A stretch of DNA of 64,000 nt from Ancylobacter polymorphus (GTDB lineage Bacteria > Pseudomonadota > Alphaproteobacteria > Rhizobiales > Xanthobacteraceae), in contig NZ_JAUSUI010000009.1 of NCBI RefSeq assembly GCF_030813495.1, forward strand, positions 62,001 through 126,000. The letters run 5' to 3'. A program made the translations under genes and the position numbers. The notes below the pieces were generated by a model. It made no database searches. It saw only the letters and a program-made list of their open reading frames with translations, and had not been told where the DNA came from. Positions 60,641-64,000 of the stretch are shown here, piece after piece (positions within the stretch are counted from its first letter, which is position 1; every line of letters starts with the position of its first letter).

Positions 60641-63058
60641 ATGAAATTCACCCTCTCCTGGCTGCGCGAGCATCTTTCCGGCGACTATGGGCTCGACGAC
60701 GTGACCGGCGCGCTCAACCGCATCGGGCTGGAAGTGGAAGGCGTCGAGGACAAGGCGGCCAAGCTCAAGGGCTTCACCATCGCCTATGTCCTCTCCGCCG
60801 TTCAGCACCCCAACGCGGACAAGCTGCGCGTGTGTCTGGTCGACACTGGCACCGGCGACCCGGTGCAGGTGGTGTGCGGCGCGCCGAACGCCCGCACCGG
60901 CATGAAGAGCGTGTTCTCCCCGCCCGGCACCTATATTCCCGGCAAGGACATCACGCTCGGCATCGGCTCGATTCGCGGCGTTGAGAGCCGGGGCATGCTG
61001 TGCTCGGCGGCCGAGCTTCAGTTGTCGGAAGATCATGACGGCATCATCGACCTGCCGGACGATGCTCCGGTCGGCGCAACTTACGTCGACTGGATCGGCC
61101 TCGACGATCCCGTCATCGAAATCGCGGTGACGCCGAACCGGGCCGATGCGCTCGGCGTGCACGGCATCGCCCGCGACCTCGCCGCCGCCGGTCTCGGCCG
61201 GCTGGTGGAAGACGCGATCGCTCCGGTGCCGGGCACTTATCCCTGCCCGGTGTCCGTCACCCTCGCGGAAGGTGCCCCGTGCCCGGCCTTCGCGCTGCGG
61301 CTGGTGCGCGGGGTTAAAAACGGCCCTTCGCCGGAGTGGCTGCAGGCCAAGCTGCGCGCCATTGGTCTCAGGCCTATCAATGCGTTGGTGGACGTCACCA
61401 ACCTGCTCACCTTCGACCAGAACCGGCCCCTGCATGTGTTCGACGCCAAGAAGGTGCACGGCAATCTGGTCGTGCGCCGCGCGCAGGCGGGTGAGAGCCT
61501 GCTCGCGCTCGACGGCAAGACCTATGCGCTCGACGCCACCATGTGCGTCATCGCCGACGACAAGGGCGTGGAATCGCTCGCCGGCGTGATGGGCGGCGAG
61601 GAGTCCGGCTGCGACGACGAAACCGTTGACGTTCTTGTCGAATCCGCGCTGTGGGAGCCGATCAACATCGCCCAGACCGGCCGCAAGCTGGGGCTGAATT
61701 CCGATGCCCGCTTCCGTTTCGAGCGCGGCATCGATCCTGCGTTCACCCTCCCCGGATTGGAACTGGCGACACGGCTGATCCTCGATCTGTGCGGCGGCGA
61801 GGCATCCGACATCGTGCTGGCGGGCGCGATTCCTGACACCACACGGGTGATCGACTTCCCGCTGGAGCTGACCGAAAAACTGACCGGTCTGGTCGCCAGT
61901 GAGACCGAACAGGCCGACACGCTCAAGTCGCTCGGCTTCGCCGTGGAGGGCACCTCCGGCACGGTGCGCGTCACCCCGCCGAGCTGGCGCGGCGACATCG
62001 AGGGCAAGGCCGATCTGGTCGAGGAGGTCATCCGCATCGTCGGCCTCGACCGCGTGCCCTCGCTGCCTTTCCCGCGCGACGAGACCGCGCGCAAGCCGGT
62101 GCTGACCACGCCGCAGCTGCGCACCCGCAAGGCGAAGCGCGCGCTCGCTGCGCGCGGGCTGGTGGAGGCCGTCACCTGGTCCTTCGTGCCGAAGCCGCAG
62201 GCGGAGCTGTTTGGCGGCGGACAGCCGGCGCTCGCGCTCGCCAACCCGATCGCCGCCGACCTCTCGGACATGCGCCCGAGCCTGCTGCCGGGGCTGGTGC
62301 GTTCCGCGCAGGCCAATGCCGATCGCGGCTTCGGCGATGTCGCGCTGTTCGAGGTCGGGCAGGTGTTCAAGGGCGACCGCCCGCAGGACCAGTTCATCGC
62401 GGCGACGGGTCTGCGCCGCGCCACGGCGAAGCCGACCGGCGCCGGCCGGCACTGGGCCGGCAAGGCGGCGGGCGTCGATGCGTTCGACGCCAAGGCGGAC
62501 GCGCTGGCGCTGCTCGCCGCCTGCGGCGCGCCGGTGGCGAATCTGCAGATCTCGACCGACGCGCCGGCCTGGTTCCACCCCGGCCGTTCCGGCACCTTCC
62601 GTCTCGGCCCGAATGTGATCGGCCATTTCGGCGAACTGCATCCCTCCGTGCTGGAGGTGCTCGACGCCGCAGGGGACGGCAAGTCGCCGCTGGTGGCCTT
62701 CGAGGTGCTGCTTGACCGCATCCCCGAGCCCAAGGCCAAGGCGACGCGGGTGAAGCCGCTGCTGGAGCTTTCGGCGTTCCAGCCGGTGGAGCGCGACTTC
62801 GCCTTCGTGGTGGCGCGGGGCGTCGCGGCCGGCGACATGGTGAAGGCGGCGGCCGGCGTCGACCGCAAGCTGATCACCGGCGTGAATGTGTTCGACCTCT
62901 ATGAGGGGCCGGGGATCGACGCGGACAAGAAGTCGGTGGCTCTTTCCGTCACTTTGCAGCCGCGCGAGAAGACGCTGACCGATGCCGAGATCGATGCGGT
63001 AGCGGCGAAGATCGTCGCCGAGGTGACGAAGAAGACCGGCGCCACGCTGCGCGGCTGA
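60641..63058 (+). CDS. pheT: phenylalanyl-tRNA synthetase beta subunit
   Basis: An 805-residue protein, the normal length. It starts [12 protein letters not shown] and has the tRNA-binding domain ([19 protein letters not shown]), the B3/B4 editing domain ([16 protein letters not shown]), the B5 domain, the catalytic-like core and a C-terminal anticodon-binding fold. It corrects mis-charged Tyr-tRNA-Phe and binds tRNA. Confidence 0.97.
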   Translation: MKFTLSWLREHLSGDYGLDDVTGALNRIGLEVEGVEDKAAKLKGFTIAYVLSAVQHPNADKLRVCLVDTGTGDPVQVVCGAPNARTGMKSVFSPPGTYIPGKDITLGIGSIRGVESRGMLCSAAELQLSEDHDGIIDLPDDAPVGATYVDWIGLDDPVIEIAVTPNRADALGVHGIARDLAAAGLGRLVEDAIAPVPGTYPCPVSVTLAEGAPCPAFALRLVRGVKNGPSPEWLQAKLRAIGLRPINALVDVTNLLTFDQNRPLHVFDAKKVHGNLVVRRAQAGESLLALDGKTYALDATMCVIADDKGVESLAGVMGGEESGCDDETVDVLVESALWEPINIAQTGRKLGLNSDARFRFERGIDPAFTLPGLELATRLILDLCGGEASDIVLAGAIPDTTRVIDFPLELTEKLTGLVASETEQADTLKSLGFAVEGTSGTVRVTPPSWRGDIEGKADLVEEVIRIVGLDRVPSLPFPRDETARKPVLTTPQLRTRKAKRALAARGLVEAVTWSFVPKPQAELFGGGQPALALANPIAADLSDMRPSLLPGLVRSAQANADRGFGDVALFEVGQVFKGDRPQDQFIAATGLRRATAKPTGAGRHWAGKAAGVDAFDAKADALALLAACGAPVANLQISTDAPAWFHPGRSGTFRLGPNVIGHFGELHPSVLEVLDAAGDGKSPLVAFEVLLDRIPEPKAKATRVKPLLELSAFQPVERDFAFVVARGVAAGDMVKAAAGVDRKLITGVNVFDLYEGPGIDADKKSVALSVTLQPREKTLTDAEIDAVAAKIVAEVTKKTGATLRG

Positions 63059-63076
63059 CGACTTGGAAGGTGGGCG

Positions 63077-64000
63077 TCAGGCCGGGCCGTCGCCAAACAG
63101 GCGTAGCGCCCGGCCGGCGGCGGCCTCGCCGGAGACCCAGGCGCCGGCCAGCGTGCCCCAGCCGGTTTCCGGCACATAGTCGCCGGCCAGGAAAATGCGG
63201 TTCTGCACCGTGTCCGTGAAGATGCGGCGCTGCGCCCCCTGGCCGGGCAAGGCCGGGCTTAGCGCGCCGCGGATCAGTGGGTCCTGCCCCCAGCGCGAGG
63301 CCACCACCTCGGAAACCGCCGTTTCCGCGCCGGGGAAATTGGCGCGCAGCCAGGCCTGGGCCAGCGGCAGGGCGGCCTCCGCCCCCTTCTCGGCGATGGC
63401 GCGGGCTGCCGCGTCGCTGAAGGTGAGCACATGCAGCTCGCCGCCATGGACGCGGCCGCGCAGCAGCGCCGGGGCGCCAGCATTGGCCTTGACCAGCACC
63501 GTTTCGTTCGGCTGCAGGCCGAGCGGATTGCCGGCAAGGCGGAACGCCACCTGTTCGAGATAACCGGCGGGAATCGCCCGCAGTGCCGTTACCAGCCGTG
63601 TCGGCAGCACCGGATTGAAGCGGATCGCGCCCGCCGCCAGCACGGGCGCCGGCACGGCGAGCACGACGGCACGGGCGCGGATCGGCGTGCGCTGCCCGCG
63701 CACGCTCACGCTGTGAAAGCGCCCGCCATTGGTGATGAGCGTGACCGGCGCGTCCCTTTGCACATTCACCCAGGCGCCGAGCGCCTCCATCAGCGCGCCG
63801 ACGCCGAACGGGCTCGTCGTGTCGTCCGGCCGGGCGTCCCGGCGGGCGAGATCGAGCGCGGAGAGGGCGGCGAGGGTGCGCCCGCAGCTCAGGGGGCCGA
63901 GAAATTGCGCCACCGTGGCGGCCCAGGGCCCGTCCGAGCCGGGTGTGCCCTTGGCCGGCGGCGGGGCGCTGGCGAGGGCCTGCGCCGCCGCCACATCCTT
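63077..64000 (-). CDS. FAD-dependent amine oxidase-family protein, C-terminal part
   Basis: A partial gene whose start lies beyond the window. The visible 307 residues include V-S-V-R-G-Q-R-T-P-I-R-A-R-A-V-V-L-A-V-P, the substrate-domain strands and the C-terminal FAD motif R-I-F-L-A-G-D-Y-V-P-E-T-G-W-G-T-L-A-G-A-W-V-S-G-E. These are features of flavin-containing amine oxidoreductases. It converges on pheT, with 18 bases between the stops. The substrate is unknown; carotenoid or squalene desaturase-like members also share this end. Confidence 0.75.
   Translation of the reverse strand, partial: KDVAAAQALASAPPPAKGTPGSDGPWAATVAQFLGPLSCGRTLAALSALDLARRDARPDDTTSPFGVGALMEALGAWVNVQRDAPVTLITNGGRFHSVSVRGQRTPIRARAVVLAVPAPVLAAGAIRFNPVLPTRLVTALRAIPAGYLEQVAFRLAGNPLGLQPNETVLVKANAGAPALLRGRVHGGELHVLTFSDAAARAIAEKGAEAALPLAQAWLRANFPGAETAVSEVVASRWGQDPLIRGALSPALPGQGAQRRIFTDTVQNRIFLAGDYVPETGWGTLAGAWVSGEAAAGRALRLFGDGPA

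Overview
The window looks like chromosomal DNA of a GC-rich (roughly 65-70% by eye) alphaproteobacterium of the Hyphomicrobiales, most like the Xanthobacteraceae (Xanthobacter, Ancylobacter, Starkeya). The grounds are the gene families (NasTS-controlled nitrate assimilation, HmuTUV haem uptake with a bacterial haem oxygenase, rpmI-rplT-pheS-pheT order), the codon use and the dispersed palindromic repeats. The genus is an inference.

Layout. 1-8.2 kb: an exopolysaccharide locus with a glycosyltransferase end, a Wza-type export lipoprotein, an O-antigen ligase/polymerase-like protein, a calcineurin-type phosphatase, an outer-membrane barrel, two unknown envelope proteins and a Wzc-type tyrosine kinase. 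8.5-14.3 kb: haem acquisition (hmuTUV, haem oxygenase, TonB-dependent receptor). 14.9-16.9 kb: an unknown membrane protein and a class III PLP enzyme. 17-30 kb: a full nitrate assimilation regulon: an NtrC-like site and sigma-54 promoter, nasT-nasS, a leader RNA with an ANTAR-type hairpin and a terminator, then nrtABC, an FAD reductase, nirA, a CysJ-like flavoprotein, nasA and a small membrane protein.

30,038-45,731 is an integrated island of about 15.7 kb, lower in GC, inserted at the 3' end of tRNA-Arg(CCG) and bounded by a 13-bp direct repeat. It carries a translationally coupled defence operon on the minus strand: a Phd/YefM-like protein, a 5-methylcytosine methyltransferase, Vsr, a GHKL (MutL/MORC-like) ATPase, a Z1 helicase, a PD-(D/E)XK protein, an AIPR protein and one unrecognised gene. 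The plus strand carries ardA, a split DUF6499/DUF2285 regulator with an apparent +1 frameshift site, a TumE/TumA toxin-antitoxin pair and a large serine recombinase. Rejoining the two ends restores a different, natural-looking C-terminus for the recombinase.

45.9-64 kb: chromosomal genes (SHMT-like protein, MoeB/ThiF-like protein, hydroxyacid dehydrogenase, SH3 proteins, EamA transporter with a divergent MocR regulator, NDUFA9-like protein, uppP, rpmI-rplT, pheST, part of an amine oxidase). They are interrupted at 52.5-54.9 kb by a decayed insertion next to tRNA-Leu(CAG): IS3 and IS5 transposase remnants, an integrase N-terminal fragment and an AT-rich polytopic membrane protein. All functions rest on reading motifs by eye; no database search was run.
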